From a virus: a stretch of DNA of 64,000 nt. Where the stretch lies: the IMG/VR virus record IMGVR_UViG_3300025128_000017, positions 1-64,000 of that record. The stretch is one strand, 5' to 3'. This document shows, piece by piece, positions 51,242 to 58,588 of the stretch (within the stretch, counting starts at the first letter, position 1; every line of letters starts with the position of its first letter). The notes below the pieces were generated by a model. It saw only the letters and a list, made by a program, of their open reading frames with translations. It was not told the origin of the DNA and made no database searches. Made by a program: the position numbers and the translations under genes.

Positions 51242-51699
51242 TCTGTCACCACCAATGGGTCGTCTAAAGATTCCATGAGCGTTATCAGTAATTCACGATG
51301 AGTACGTATGTCAATCACACCTTTGTGTATCTCACCATTGTCCAAGATGATGTCTATACCAATCTTACCCACTGGTACTGCATCCCTTACAATGAGTATC
51401 TTACTACCACTTTCTATTTCTTCCATGATGTTCATTACCAATGGGTCGTCTAAAGATTCCATGAGCGTTATCAGTCCGTAGTAATCTGCTATGGCATCTA
51501 ATGCCTCTCGGTATAATCGGATACTAGATTTACGTAATAATTCACGATGAGCATGTATGTCAATCACACCTTGATGTATCTCACCATTGTCCAAGATGAT
51601 GTCTACACCAACCTTACCATAAGGTACTGCATCCCTTACGATGAGTAACTTACTACCATTTTCTATTTCTTCCATAATGTTCATTTTATTTTCAATCAT
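51238..51699 (-). CDS. Internally duplicated early protein (153 aa), leaderless
   Basis: ATG lies exactly 32 nt after the first base of the promoter; in-frame sequence before it is the promoter itself. The protein contains two copies of a module of about 50 residues (MNIMEEIENGSKLLIVRDAV and MNIMEEIESGSKILIVRDAV), each followed by LITLMESLDDPLV, with the RKSSIRLYREALDAIADYYG insert between. The copies differ at a handful of positions, so the duplication is recent. Mostly beta (DIILDNGEIHQGVIDI). Function unknown. Confidence 0.6.
   Translation of the reverse strand: MIENKMNIMEEIENGSKLLIVRDAVPYGKVGVDIILDNGEIHQGVIDIHAHRELLRKSSIRLYREALDAIADYYGLITLMESLDDPLVMNIMEEIESGSKILIVRDAVPVGKIGIDIILDNGEIHKGVIDIRTHRELLITLMESLDDPLVVTE
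51475..51538. repeat. 64-nt exact direct repeat, copy 2
   Basis: Identical to 51107-51170. Inserted between two longer near-identical repeats (about 51255-51436 and 51438-51684 in part), producing an A-B-C-A-C order of modules. Confidence 0.9.
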
Positions 51700-51713
51700 A
51701 TCCTTTATTAATT

Positions 51714-51731
51714 CTGTTCTTTTATATACTG
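51714..51731 (-). promoter_or_regulatory. TATA promoter of the duplicated-gene unit
   Basis: CAGTATATAAAAGAACAG on the minus strand, 32 nt from the ATG at 51699; predicted leaderless transcript. Confidence 0.8.
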
Positions 51732-52221
51732 AAAAGAATTCAAGCCCACTCACTACACGCAATCCAACAACAAAAACCCAACAACAACCTATTGCGAGGG
51801 TATTATTCTAGTGATTCCAATAATTCGTTTGTACACATGAATAATTCGGACTTTATTATTATTCATACCCCCCTACACTCAATATATACTACTATTATTA
51901 TTATGTATAGATGAATAATAGATTAATTAGAAACATTTGCTGACGTGTATTTGCTTTTTGCTTATACACATACGTGCGTATATGTATATAGGGATTGAAA
52001 ATAGTGGCACTGCATACGGGGTTACGTCATGTTCCCCAACAACAACGGTTTGATTGATATGATAGTCCTCTCTTTGTGCGTACCGCTCTATCAAAAACCT
52101 ACATATTATCAGAATATACCCATCCATATGGGTGGCAACCCCGATTTTTAGACGTATAACGCACCTTTGTTGATTTTTGACGTAATTAGGCACTATTGCG
52201 ATAGGGTGCATATCGCAAGCC
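51732..52221. other. Noncoding region related to the origin-like region
   Basis: About 490 bases without a convincing gene. It holds CCAACAACA-type repeats (51768-51793 and 52028-52039), a hairpin ATGAATAAT...ATTATTCAT (51837-51866), the second AT-rich element (51898-51937), a short inverted repeat ACCCAT-CCAT-ATGGGT with CCATATGGGTGG (near 52118-52136) and GGGGTTACG (near 52018). The CCAACAACA, CCATATGGGTGG and GTAACCC words recur in 53194-53792. It may be part of a bipartite origin or a partitioning or packaging region. Confidence 0.45.
51898..51937. repeat. AT-rich intergenic element, copy 2
   Basis: Top strand ATTATGTATAGATGAATAAT followed by AGATTAATTAGAAACAT. Compare 17316-17362 and 59506-59547. 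Confidence 0.45.
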
Positions 52222-52254
52222 AAAAAAAAAGCCCCACCCCGTGAGGGGTGAGGC
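52222..52254 (-). terminator. Strong hairpin-plus-T-run terminator
   Basis: Minus strand GCCTCACCCC-TCAC-GGGGTGGGGC followed by nine T: a 10-bp stem with one G-T pair and a 4-nt loop. It ends the transcript of the gene at 52328-53161. Another stable hairpin (52265-52295) lies between that stop codon and the terminator and may stabilise the 3' end. Confidence 0.88.
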
Positions 52255-52327
52255 GTGTGTTAGGCCACACCTATGAGCCGAAGCCCATAGGGTGGTTATG
52301 CGGTCTGAACTATACGTGAGTACACAT

Positions 52328-53161
52328 TTATTGCATTGTAGACATGGTTTGTACGTATGCTTTGACTTTCTCTGTGTCTGCACCATATATCTGAATGCCT
52401 TGTTTTACGAGTTCTTCATACCCAAGAGTAGAGGTAGGAGTATCTACAACAGGTGCATTCACAGTATTATCTAAGGCACGACCTTCCATGATAAGTCCAT
52501 GATTACGAGCATAGATGTAGGAAGCAAATCCTTTGCAGTCTTCTGGTGTATCGGCAGGGATAGGGAAGTTTTGATTGCTTGCCCATCTGATAGCGTCTTT
52601 ACGAGTACCTTCGGATTCAGCAGTTCTACCTACACCCCAATTGTAAGCCACTTTCACATCAGCCATTTTCTCTTCGTGTGGTCTAGCATTCTTAGGAGTA
52701 CGTGTGATTGCTCTATATGCAATACCAGCACCGAAAGAAGCACCACTTAGGCCATATGCCATTAGGTTAATCTTACGTGGGTTTTGCCCACCTACTTGGT
52801 ATGGTATATTCATCAATGCACTGGTGGATTTACCACGTAGTGCGGCTGGCCCAACTATGCTTACTTCACCTTTAGCAGTACGTATGACACTTGTTGCTTT
52901 ATCCGCATCCCTAGATAGGTTAGCAGCCCATGTATTTAGGTATACTTGTGCTTGTTCGTAGGTTATCACAGCAGGGGTAGGTGTTTTACATACCACAGGA
53001 TAATCGACTGTATCACAATCGAAGTGTTCGTTACGTAGTACTTGACCCGCCTTAAGGGATGATAACCCCTTCACAAGAGAGCCATATGCACCCTCATAGG
53101 AAGACACTTTACCGTCCTCATTCATCTTTACATTCATCTTTTTCTCAGTCTGTTTTGACAT
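52328..53161 (-). CDS. Unknown abundant early protein next to the origin (277 aa)
   Basis: A one-gene unit with its own strong promoter (32 nt from the ATG, leaderless) and strong terminator, set between two repeat-rich noncoding regions. This is the arrangement of a highly expressed early or origin-linked gene. The protein has a Lys/Met-rich N-terminus, an Ala-rich middle (GLSGASFGAGIAYRAITRTP) and helical C-terminus. No family recognised; no catalytic motif seen. Candidates by position are an origin-binding or DNA-organising protein, or a host-takeover factor. Confidence 0.7.
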   Translation of the reverse strand: MSKQTEKKMNVKMNEDGKVSSYEGAYGSLVKGLSSLKAGQVLRNEHFDCDTVDYPVVCKTPTPAVITYEQAQVYLNTWAANLSRDADKATSVIRTAKGEVSIVGPAALRGKSTSALMNIPYQVGGQNPRKINLMAYGLSGASFGAGIAYRAITRTPKNARPHEEKMADVKVAYNWGVGRTAESEGTRKDAIRWASNQNFPIPADTPEDCKGFASYIYARNHGLIMEGRALDNTVNAPVVDTPTSTLGYEELVKQGIQIYGADTEKVKAYVQTMSTMQ

Positions 53162-53175
53162 GGTAACTTCATATT

Positions 53176-53193
53176 CTGTTCTTTTATATACTG
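53176..53193 (-). promoter_or_regulatory. TATA promoter of the origin-adjacent gene
   Basis: CAGTATATAAAAGAACAG on the minus strand, 32 nt before the ATG at 53161. Confidence 0.82.
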
Positions 53194-53792
53194 AAGTGGA
53201 TTTTTGATAGGACTTGTCCATTTTTTTTGACTGGTAACGGTACTTTTTTCACGTAACCCTACCGTGTGTGTGAGTTTTACCTGTCGGTAACAAGAGGAGG
53301 GTATAGTATACCCCTACCATATGGGTGGGAAGTTCCAACATTGGGAGTGGGTTGTTGGTGTTTGCATCAAGCAAATGCAGCATCACGCTGTTGTTGAAGC
53401 GTTGTTGGAAGGTTGGGGGTATCAGGCGACCCACCAACAACAAACCCTCAACACCAACAGCGTCACGCTCGGTGGGTTGTTGTTGTTGGCACGTAACCCT
53501 AGCATCACGCTGAGTTTAGCGTCACGCTCGCCCCACCAACAACCTTTGATTCCAACGTAATTAAGCACTTTTAGCGTCACGCTAAGGCGGAGTGATACGT
53601 AACCCTAGGCCACGTAACCCTCTTTTAGTCACACACAACGCTGTGAAAAAATTTGACTGAGGGCGAAAAACATAGCGGAAACGCACTTTTAAAAAAATTT
53701 TTTGTAAATTTTTGTTGTTGGGGGTGCGTTGTTGCCCCAAAACATTGTTTCCCGCTATGTTAATATCCAAACACTAAGTCGGACAAGACGTT
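53194..53792. other. Origin-like noncoding region with palindromic iterons
   Basis: About 600 bases without genes at the strand switch. Five copies of the near-palindrome AGC(A/G)TCACGCT lie at 53379-53389, 53459-53469, 53501-53511, 53518-53528 and 53573-53583, the last extended to TTAGCGTCACGCTAA. Also present are ACGTAACCCT words (53249, 53491, 53599, 53613), many GTTGTTGG/CCAACAAC tracts in both orientations, an AT-rich tract (53690-53723) and inverted arms AACATAGCGG (53668-53677) and CCGCTATGTT (53752-53761). This resembles an archaeal viral replication origin with initiator sites and an unwinding element. Confidence 0.6.
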
Positions 53793-54497
53793 ATGAGCAG
53801 CGGCTTTGGTAAAAACAGTGATTTTCATTATTTGTCGCCAAATTTTGTGTTAAAGGCGAAAAGGTCGGGCGAATATTCTACGCCTGACCATGTTTTGTTG
53901 GATAATGTTAGGAATAATAGGCCAAATTCAGCAGATGATAGGCTAACGCCGGAAGAAATGCAAAGAAAAAAAATAGAAATGGCTATGATGAACAAACCTA
54001 ACCCGGATATGATGAAAAGTGATGACAAAAAGAAACCTGCGATGGCTCTTGTGATTTCTGTTGGACCTAAAATGCCAAAAAAACCTACAGACACGGCAAC
54101 TCCTGACAAAATGAAAAAATATGGTACTATGAAAAAAGCATGGAGTGTTTTAAAAAATAACATGGAAGTTGGAATGTGCAAAAATTGTGAAGGTACTGGT
54201 AAAATTCCGTTTAGAGCATCGCAAGCAAGAGGAAGGTTTGACCCTAATCCAGAAGCAGGACAAATAGGAGACCCATGCCCATCATGCGGGGGTGATGGGA
54301 GTGCCCCTATAAGTGACCCTGCTTTTACATCAATGCAACAAAAATTAACTGGTGAGCCTATGAATTTAGCATTTAGATTACTTAAAGAGTCTATTGACCC
54401 TAAAAAATTAGCAGAAATGAGAGCAGCAAGAGATGCTGCTAGAAGACAAATGGGTCAATCAAATCCCGAAAGAGGCGGAGATGTTGACCCAATTTGA
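53793..54497 (+). CDS. Late protein with DnaJ-like zinc motifs and two AWxxLK motifs (234 aa)
   Basis: First gene of the late plus-strand module. Contains CKNCEGTG (about 130-137) and CPSCGGDG (about 164-171), the CxxCxGxG zinc knuckles of DnaJ-type proteins, plus KKAWSVLKNN (about 110-119) and MNLAFRLLKE (about 189-198), two copies of the short helical motif found throughout this module. N-terminal half is basic and Met-rich. A TATA-like TTAATATCC lies about 30 nt before the ATG, suggesting a leaderless start. Function unknown; virion or assembly role inferred. Confidence 0.65.
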   Translation: MSSGFGKNSDFHYLSPNFVLKAKRSGEYSTPDHVLLDNVRNNRPNSADDRLTPEEMQRKKIEMAMMNKPNPDMMKSDDKKKPAMALVISVGPKMPKKPTDTATPDKMKKYGTMKKAWSVLKNNMEVGMCKNCEGTGKIPFRASQARGRFDPNPEAGQIGDPCPSCGGDGSAPISDPAFTSMQQKLTGEPMNLAFRLLKESIDPKKLAEMRAARDAARRQMGQSNPERGGDVDPI

Positions 54498-55479
54498 CAT
54501 CGCTTGGTCTTTTTTGAAGGCCGATGATGATGCAAAGTTAATGGCTGAAATACAAAGGCAACTTGCTGAATTTAGAAATAATGAAAATATGAGCAACGAT
54601 GTATCTGAGCAACCCGCTACAGAACCTCAATCTTTTAATCCAAGTGAAAGAAAACTTGCTTTTCCTAGAAAACGTAGTAAAAAATATTCTATACCAATAA
54701 GACAAGACGAATCGAATGAAGAATTTAAATTAGGACCTTCGTTTAGAGAAAGAACTGATGAATCGCAAGGTTCACAAATGCAAATAGAAGAACAAAAACG
54801 ACAAGCCGTTGAAAGATTAAAAAATAAAATAAAAAGAAAAAATGAAGTTGCAGTAACGAGAGGCGGTAGTGGTGTTTACGCTGACGATGAACATGCAGAA
54901 ACAGTTAGGCAAGATTGGTTAGACTCAATGTCTGATGATGAAAGACAAAGATTTGCAGAACATGAAGAAGATTTCAACACTTTGGCTATATTGGCAGAAA
55001 TGAAAAGACAAGGTGCAGTAGACCAAGACGCATTGGGTATGTATGGAGAAAATCTTGCTAGTGGTGCTATGTTGTTGGCTACTCCTGAGTCACAGCGTGA
55101 TGAAAATTGGAATAATGCATTGAAAAACCACAAATTGGCTCATGCTGTGCATAATGATGAGTTAGACAATTCTTTTGATGGTTATGATAAAGTTTCAGAC
55201 AATGTTGGTGTGGTTGATAACAACAAAAAAATGGCTGAAAAATTATATGGTTACAAAGAAGATGTTGACGAAGAAGAAGAAGACGATGGTGATGAATTAC
55301 TTCCAGATGATTATGTTATGCCCGGTTCGCCAGTTGCTTTACAAAATGAAAAGAAAGAACAAGAAAATAATACTTTACAAAACGAAATTGCACGTCAAAT
55401 TGCAGAATACAATAAAAACATGGTTGGTGTTACAAATAAACCACAATATACTGAAGAAGACTATGAAGCAGGTGATTAA
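54481..55479 (+). CDS. Acidic late protein with N-terminal AWxxLK motif (332 aa)
   Basis: Start chosen at the ATG in GGCGGAGATG, overlapping the upstream gene by 17 nt. Begins MLTQFDIAWSFLKADDD, matching the family motif. Then a basic stretch (50-80), a long charged helix and a very acidic segment near 270 (EEEEDDGDELLPDDY). Looks like a scaffold or internal head protein, with the motif as a possible docking or cleavage site. No family recognised. Confidence 0.6.
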   Translation: MLTQFDIAWSFLKADDDAKLMAEIQRQLAEFRNNENMSNDVSEQPATEPQSFNPSERKLAFPRKRSKKYSIPIRQDESNEEFKLGPSFRERTDESQGSQMQIEEQKRQAVERLKNKIKRKNEVAVTRGGSGVYADDEHAETVRQDWLDSMSDDERQRFAEHEEDFNTLAILAEMKRQGAVDQDALGMYGENLASGAMLLATPESQRDENWNNALKNHKLAHAVHNDELDNSFDGYDKVSDNVGVVDNNKKMAEKLYGYKEDVDEEEEDDGDELLPDDYVMPGSPVALQNEKKEQENNTLQNEIARQIAEYNKNMVGVTNKPQYTEEDYEAGD

Positions 55480-55485
55480 CGCCAA

Positions 55486-55500
55486 CAGTATATAAAGCAC
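55486..55500 (+). promoter_or_regulatory. Plus-strand TATA promoter inside the late module
   Basis: CAGTATATAAAGCAC on the plus strand, directly after the acidic late protein's stop. Predicted start about 55518, giving a leader of about 20 nt before the ATG at 55538. Confidence 0.65.
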
Positions 55501-55537
55501 AAGTTTTATTTACACACTACGTGTAGCATATATACAG

Positions 55538-55741
55538 ATGAGTGCGAGCCAAAGAGCGTTTGATGATGCTTGGTTGATGTTAAAGTCTCAGCCTGTAGGT
55601 TTGTCATTTACTAAATCTCAAAGAGACAAAATTGTTCATACAATTGTTAAGATGATGCAAAGTGATAACCCTGAAATGATAGAAAAAGCCACAGAATTGT
55701 ACAGTCTCTACAATAATTCTTTTGATATTACTCTGAATTGA
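55538..55741 (+). CDS. Small late protein with AWxxLK motif (67 aa)
   Basis: Begins MSASQRAFDDAWLMLKSQ, the module's motif, followed by a helical domain (RDKIVHTIVKMMQSDNPEMI). It overlaps, tail to tail, the minus-strand glycine-zipper gene by 14 nt. It has its own promoter. Function unknown. Confidence 0.6.
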   Translation: MSASQRAFDDAWLMLKSQPVGLSFTKSQRDKIVHTIVKMMQSDNPEMIEKATELYSLYNNSFDITLN

Positions 55742-56060
55742 AACCAGTTGTTGTGCCAGCGTGTTCTCTAGCGTCCGTAGCGGCTTCTTGTATTTTATTA
55801 CCTGTGTCGCCTACTTTAGCACCAACTTTTTTCCCTGCTTTTCTGCCAGCCATACCACCGACTAGTGAACCAACTCTTGCACCAATTGCTGTTCCAATTC
55901 CCGGAACTACACTTCCAATCGCAGCACCAAGTGCAGCACCACCAGCAGCACCTGCCGCAGTTCCACCAACAGCACCACCACCAGCACCTACTTTTCCTTC
56001 AGTGGTTTTAGCATCGCCGTATTTTAAAACAGACCACGCTTCTTCAAATGGGTCGACCAT
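55728..56060 (-). CDS. Glycine-zipper protein with AWxxLK motif, on the opposite strand (110 aa)
   Basis: Minus-strand gene within the plus-strand module. It begins MVDPFEEAWSVLKYGD, the same motif as its plus-strand neighbours, which shows the minus reading is the real one. Residues 27-85 are a Gly/Ala zipper (GGAALGAAIGSVVPGIGTAI) like membrane-inserting or channel-forming proteins. Its C-terminus is polar. Possible roles are membrane penetration at entry or lysis. The plus-strand frame over it is a Pro/Ala-rich artefact. Confidence 0.65.
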   Translation of the reverse strand: MVDPFEEAWSVLKYGDAKTTEGKVGAGGGAVGGTAAGAAGGAALGAAIGSVVPGIGTAIGARVGSLVGGMAGRKAGKKVGAKVGDTGNKIQEAATDAREHAGTTTGFNSE

Positions 56061-56087
56061 AATAAGCGGAGGAAGGGGAAGGTAAAA

Positions 56088-56858
56088 ATGCTGTCGCCTT
56101 TCGTAAGACCTATCATGTACGTAGGTGTTATACGGAAAGCACCTGTAGATTTCTCAACATATCAGCAAGTACAAGACAATGGAAGAACAATTCATACTGC
56201 TGATGCTTATGAAGATGGAACTGAAGCAAACGAATACACCTCTCCTAATTATCAATTAAGAGCAGAAACAGAAGGTTTAGGTGGTAGAAAACCGTTTGCA
56301 CAAGTTGTTGCAGGAAAAGTAGGTAGAACACCAATAGGTACAGATACAGAAGACCAAAGTTTTGGAGAACCTACAAACATTAGAGGTAAGGCTACCTTTA
56401 GTAGAGTACCTGCAAGAGAAGATTTCAAATTAGATGATGAAGAAGCGGGAAATTTAGCAGCAGACAATGTTTATGTTGATGAAGCAGATAGAAGACGAGG
56501 TATTGGTTCTGACATGTACGATTTAATGGCACATATAGGTGAACGAAAAAATATGAATTTAGTTCCATCTGAAAATCAAACCGCTGATGGAAAAAAATTT
56601 TGGAGTAAAAGTGGTCAAGAAGGTCAATGGAGGATTAATAGAAGTGAACCTATGAATATAACTTTACAACTACTAAAGGGAAAAAGTTACATTCAAGATA
56701 GACCAAAACGACTCGCACAAGCCAAAGTTCAACGTCTTAGCCGAAAAGTTAAGAACGCACGCACTCAACACAAGTACAAACGTAATTTGGCTCGTGGAGC
56801 AATTAGACCAAAAATGAGGACACAAACCGGATTAATTAGAGTAACAAGGAGTAGATGA
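56088..56858 (+). CDS. GNAT-like acetyltransferase domain protein with LLK motif and basic tail (256 aa)
   Basis: Residues 100-175 have the acetyl-CoA-binding signature of GNAT enzymes (NVYVDEADRRRGIGSDMYDL, RRRGIG at 135-140). Then SEPMNITLQLLKG matches the module's internal motif, and the last 55 residues are highly basic (KVQRLSRKVKNARTQHKYKR). GGAGGAAGGGGAAGG precedes the ATG. Such enzymes in phage heads could acetylate host or capsid proteins; the basic tail suggests DNA contact. The GNAT call is moderately supported. Confidence 0.6.
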   Translation: MLSPFVRPIMYVGVIRKAPVDFSTYQQVQDNGRTIHTADAYEDGTEANEYTSPNYQLRAETEGLGGRKPFAQVVAGKVGRTPIGTDTEDQSFGEPTNIRGKATFSRVPAREDFKLDDEEAGNLAADNVYVDEADRRRGIGSDMYDLMAHIGERKNMNLVPSENQTADGKKFWSKSGQEGQWRINRSEPMNITLQLLKGKSYIQDRPKRLAQAKVQRLSRKVKNARTQHKYKRNLARGAIRPKMRTQTGLIRVTRSR

Positions 56859-56859
56859 T

Positions 56860-57153
56860 ATGAAACCAATAGACGCAGCATTTTCTTTTTTAAAAGCAGC
56901 AGGACCAATGAGACAATTAATGGATAATCCAGCCGACCCACAGAGTGAGTTAGTTGCTGGTGATGATGAAAAATTACAACAAGCGTATGAAGAAGCACAT
57001 AAAGAAATAGATGAGCATCATAAAAAGAAGCAGACTGCACAAAAAAGAAGAGATGAAATGAATCATCGCAATTCCAAGAAAGATGTTGACAAATTCTATG
57101 AAGATAATCACCCTGATTTCTTTAGCAGTTTAACTAAACCTGAATTAGATTAA
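56860..57153 (+). CDS. Small late protein with AFSFLKA motif (97 aa)
   Basis: Begins MKPIDAAFSFLKAAGP, the module's motif at the extreme N-terminus, followed by a charged coiled coil (EEAHKEIDEHHKKKQTAQKR). The Asp/Phe-rich C-terminus (NHPDFFSSL) is unique. Function unknown. Confidence 0.6.
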   Translation: MKPIDAAFSFLKAAGPMRQLMDNPADPQSELVAGDDEKLQQAYEEAHKEIDEHHKKKQTAQKRRDEMNHRNSKKDVDKFYEDNHPDFFSSLTKPELD

Positions 57154-57159
57154 GTGATT

Positions 57160-58338
57160 ATGATGAACCCGTTTGACGTTGCTTTTGAATTTATTAAAGC
57201 ACCTCCACCTGATTTATATTACAATGCTGAAGAAAGTGTACCATACGATAATGACGCAATGCATAATATAATGGGTACTGCTAAATTACAAGAAGTATTA
57301 CAAGAAGACCCCGCTGTAATGGTAGATGCACATTTTGGTGCTTTCGATGAAGGTGTTAGAGGGGCAGATTTAAACCCAAAAGGGATGAATTATGGTATGC
57401 CTTATCATAAACTTATTACTAACCAACGAATGAAACCAGAAACAATTAATTTCATAAGAACTTTAGGAGCATCTGAAACATCTCCAGTTGGGATGAGTGT
57501 TGATGCAAAACAAATTTCAAACATAGTACATGACGGAGAAGATTGGATACACAGTAAAGAAAAAAATAAAGGTCATTGGCAATATTCAATCAAACCTCTT
57601 GTGGGTACATCAGAAACTGGAAGAAAACAATTTCCCAATTTTGATTTAGGTGATATGAGATTTTTAAATGATATGGAAAATATGTCCGATGAAGAAAAAT
57701 TTCATAGAGATTTTTTCCTATCTGAAAAAGGGCAAGACATGTTTTATAGTGATGATAATCATCATAAAGCGAAAAGAGATTCTATAGAATACTCCGTAAA
57801 TGCACCAGATGAAAATTCTACTGCTGAAGAATTGATGACTTATTATTCTAATACAGGGGCAAAAGGTGCTGAATGGTATCCACATTTATCTGAAGCAGGA
57901 AGAAAATACATAAATAAAAATTTAGGAAAACCGGGATTTGCAAAGCCTATAAAAATCCTTATAGATAATGCAATGGTGGAAAGAAAGAGAGTTTTAGAGG
58001 CAAGGGAAGAGGCAAAGAAGCGAGGTCCTTTAGACGAACAAGGTAGACAAATTTCCGTTAAAAGCGAACCAATGGATATAGCCTTCCAATTACTGAAAGA
58101 ACGTAAGTCACCTGAAGCGTTTGCCAACAAAAAGAAATACGATAGTGAATATCAAAAAACACCAAAGCGTGTAAAATATCGTGAACAACTAAATGCAGAA
58201 CGTAGAAGAAGAGGAATATATGGCAAAGGTGGAAAAGATGTCAGCCATACACAAGGTGGAAAATTAACATTAGAAAGTGTTCATGCTAATAGAGCAAGAC
58301 ACTTTAAGAATAAAGGAACGCTTAGGAGAGTGAAATGA
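57160..58338 (+). CDS. Late protein with two AxxLK motifs (392 aa)
   Basis: Start at ATG 57160 (GTGATT ribosome binding site before it). Begins MMNPFDVAFEFIKAPPP and later has SEPMDIAFQLLKERKS (about residue 305-320), then a basic C-terminal region (KRVKYREQLNAERRRRGI), the same order as the GNAT-like gene: domain, SEPM-LLK motif, basic tail. Middle region is acidic and helical with no recognised fold. Proposed internal head or assembly protein. Confidence 0.6.
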   Translation: MMNPFDVAFEFIKAPPPDLYYNAEESVPYDNDAMHNIMGTAKLQEVLQEDPAVMVDAHFGAFDEGVRGADLNPKGMNYGMPYHKLITNQRMKPETINFIRTLGASETSPVGMSVDAKQISNIVHDGEDWIHSKEKNKGHWQYSIKPLVGTSETGRKQFPNFDLGDMRFLNDMENMSDEEKFHRDFFLSEKGQDMFYSDDNHHKAKRDSIEYSVNAPDENSTAEELMTYYSNTGAKGAEWYPHLSEAGRKYINKNLGKPGFAKPIKILIDNAMVERKRVLEAREEAKKRGPLDEQGRQISVKSEPMDIAFQLLKERKSPEAFANKKKYDSEYQKTPKRVKYREQLNAERRRRGIYGKGGKDVSHTQGGKLTLESVHANRARHFKNKGTLRRVK

Positions 58339-58409
58339 AACAAACATTACCTTTGCGGAGAATAAAAACAAGTAGTAGGTTTAATTGGTGGAAGTGTGAC
58401 TTAATATGA
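58335..58409 (+). CDS. Possible basic mini-protein (24 aa)
   Basis: A 24-codon ORF (KQTLPLRRIKTSSRFNWWKC) with ATGA overlaps to both neighbours. Basic and aromatic. Supported by coupling only. Confidence 0.4.
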   Translation: MKQTLPLRRIKTSSRFNWWKCDLI

Positions 58410-58588
58410 GTTGTGAATGTGGTCATTGTGTAGGTATGGATGGAGCATGGGATATGCTTGAAAAAAAATTATGTCCTGCTGGTAAAGCGGCTGCAAAAAG
58501 AAAGTTCAAAGTTTATCCATCTGCATATGCTAATGGTTGGGCTGTACAATATTGTCGTGGTAAGTTTAAGGGGAAGAAAAAGAAATGA
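58406..58588 (+). CDS. DUF5872-like basic protein with AWDMLE motif (60 aa)
   Basis: CECGHC at the start (residues 3-8) may bind metal, followed by GAWDMLEKKL (module motif variant) and CPAGKAAAKRKFKVYPSAYA then NGWAVQYCRGKFKGK. The KxKFxVYPSAYANG-AxxxC pattern is found in small basic proteins of marine phages and large eukaryotic viruses (I recall DUF5872-type). Probably packages or condenses DNA or RNA; inferred from charge. Confidence 0.6.
   Translation: MSCECGHCVGMDGAWDMLEKKLCPAGKAAAKRKFKVYPSAYANGWAVQYCRGKFKGKKKK

Noticed and set aside
51927-52223. Minus-strand ORF of 98 aa in the noncoding region
   Set aside because: Spans repeats and the AT-rich element, has no ribosome binding site or promoter, and its composition is unlike real genes here.
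52186-52386. Minus-strand ORF of 66 aa over the terminator
   Set aside because: Covers the terminator hairpin and the 3' end of the neighbouring gene in another frame; not plausible as coding.
53321-53560. Plus-strand ORFs in the origin-like region
   Set aside because: They arise from simple GTTGTTGG repeats and iterons. No ribosome binding site, no coupling to neighbours.
55738-56085. Plus-strand Pro/Ala-rich ORF of 115 aa
   Set aside because: It is the antisense of the glycine-zipper gene. The minus frame begins with the AWSVLK motif found in neighbours, which decides the strand.
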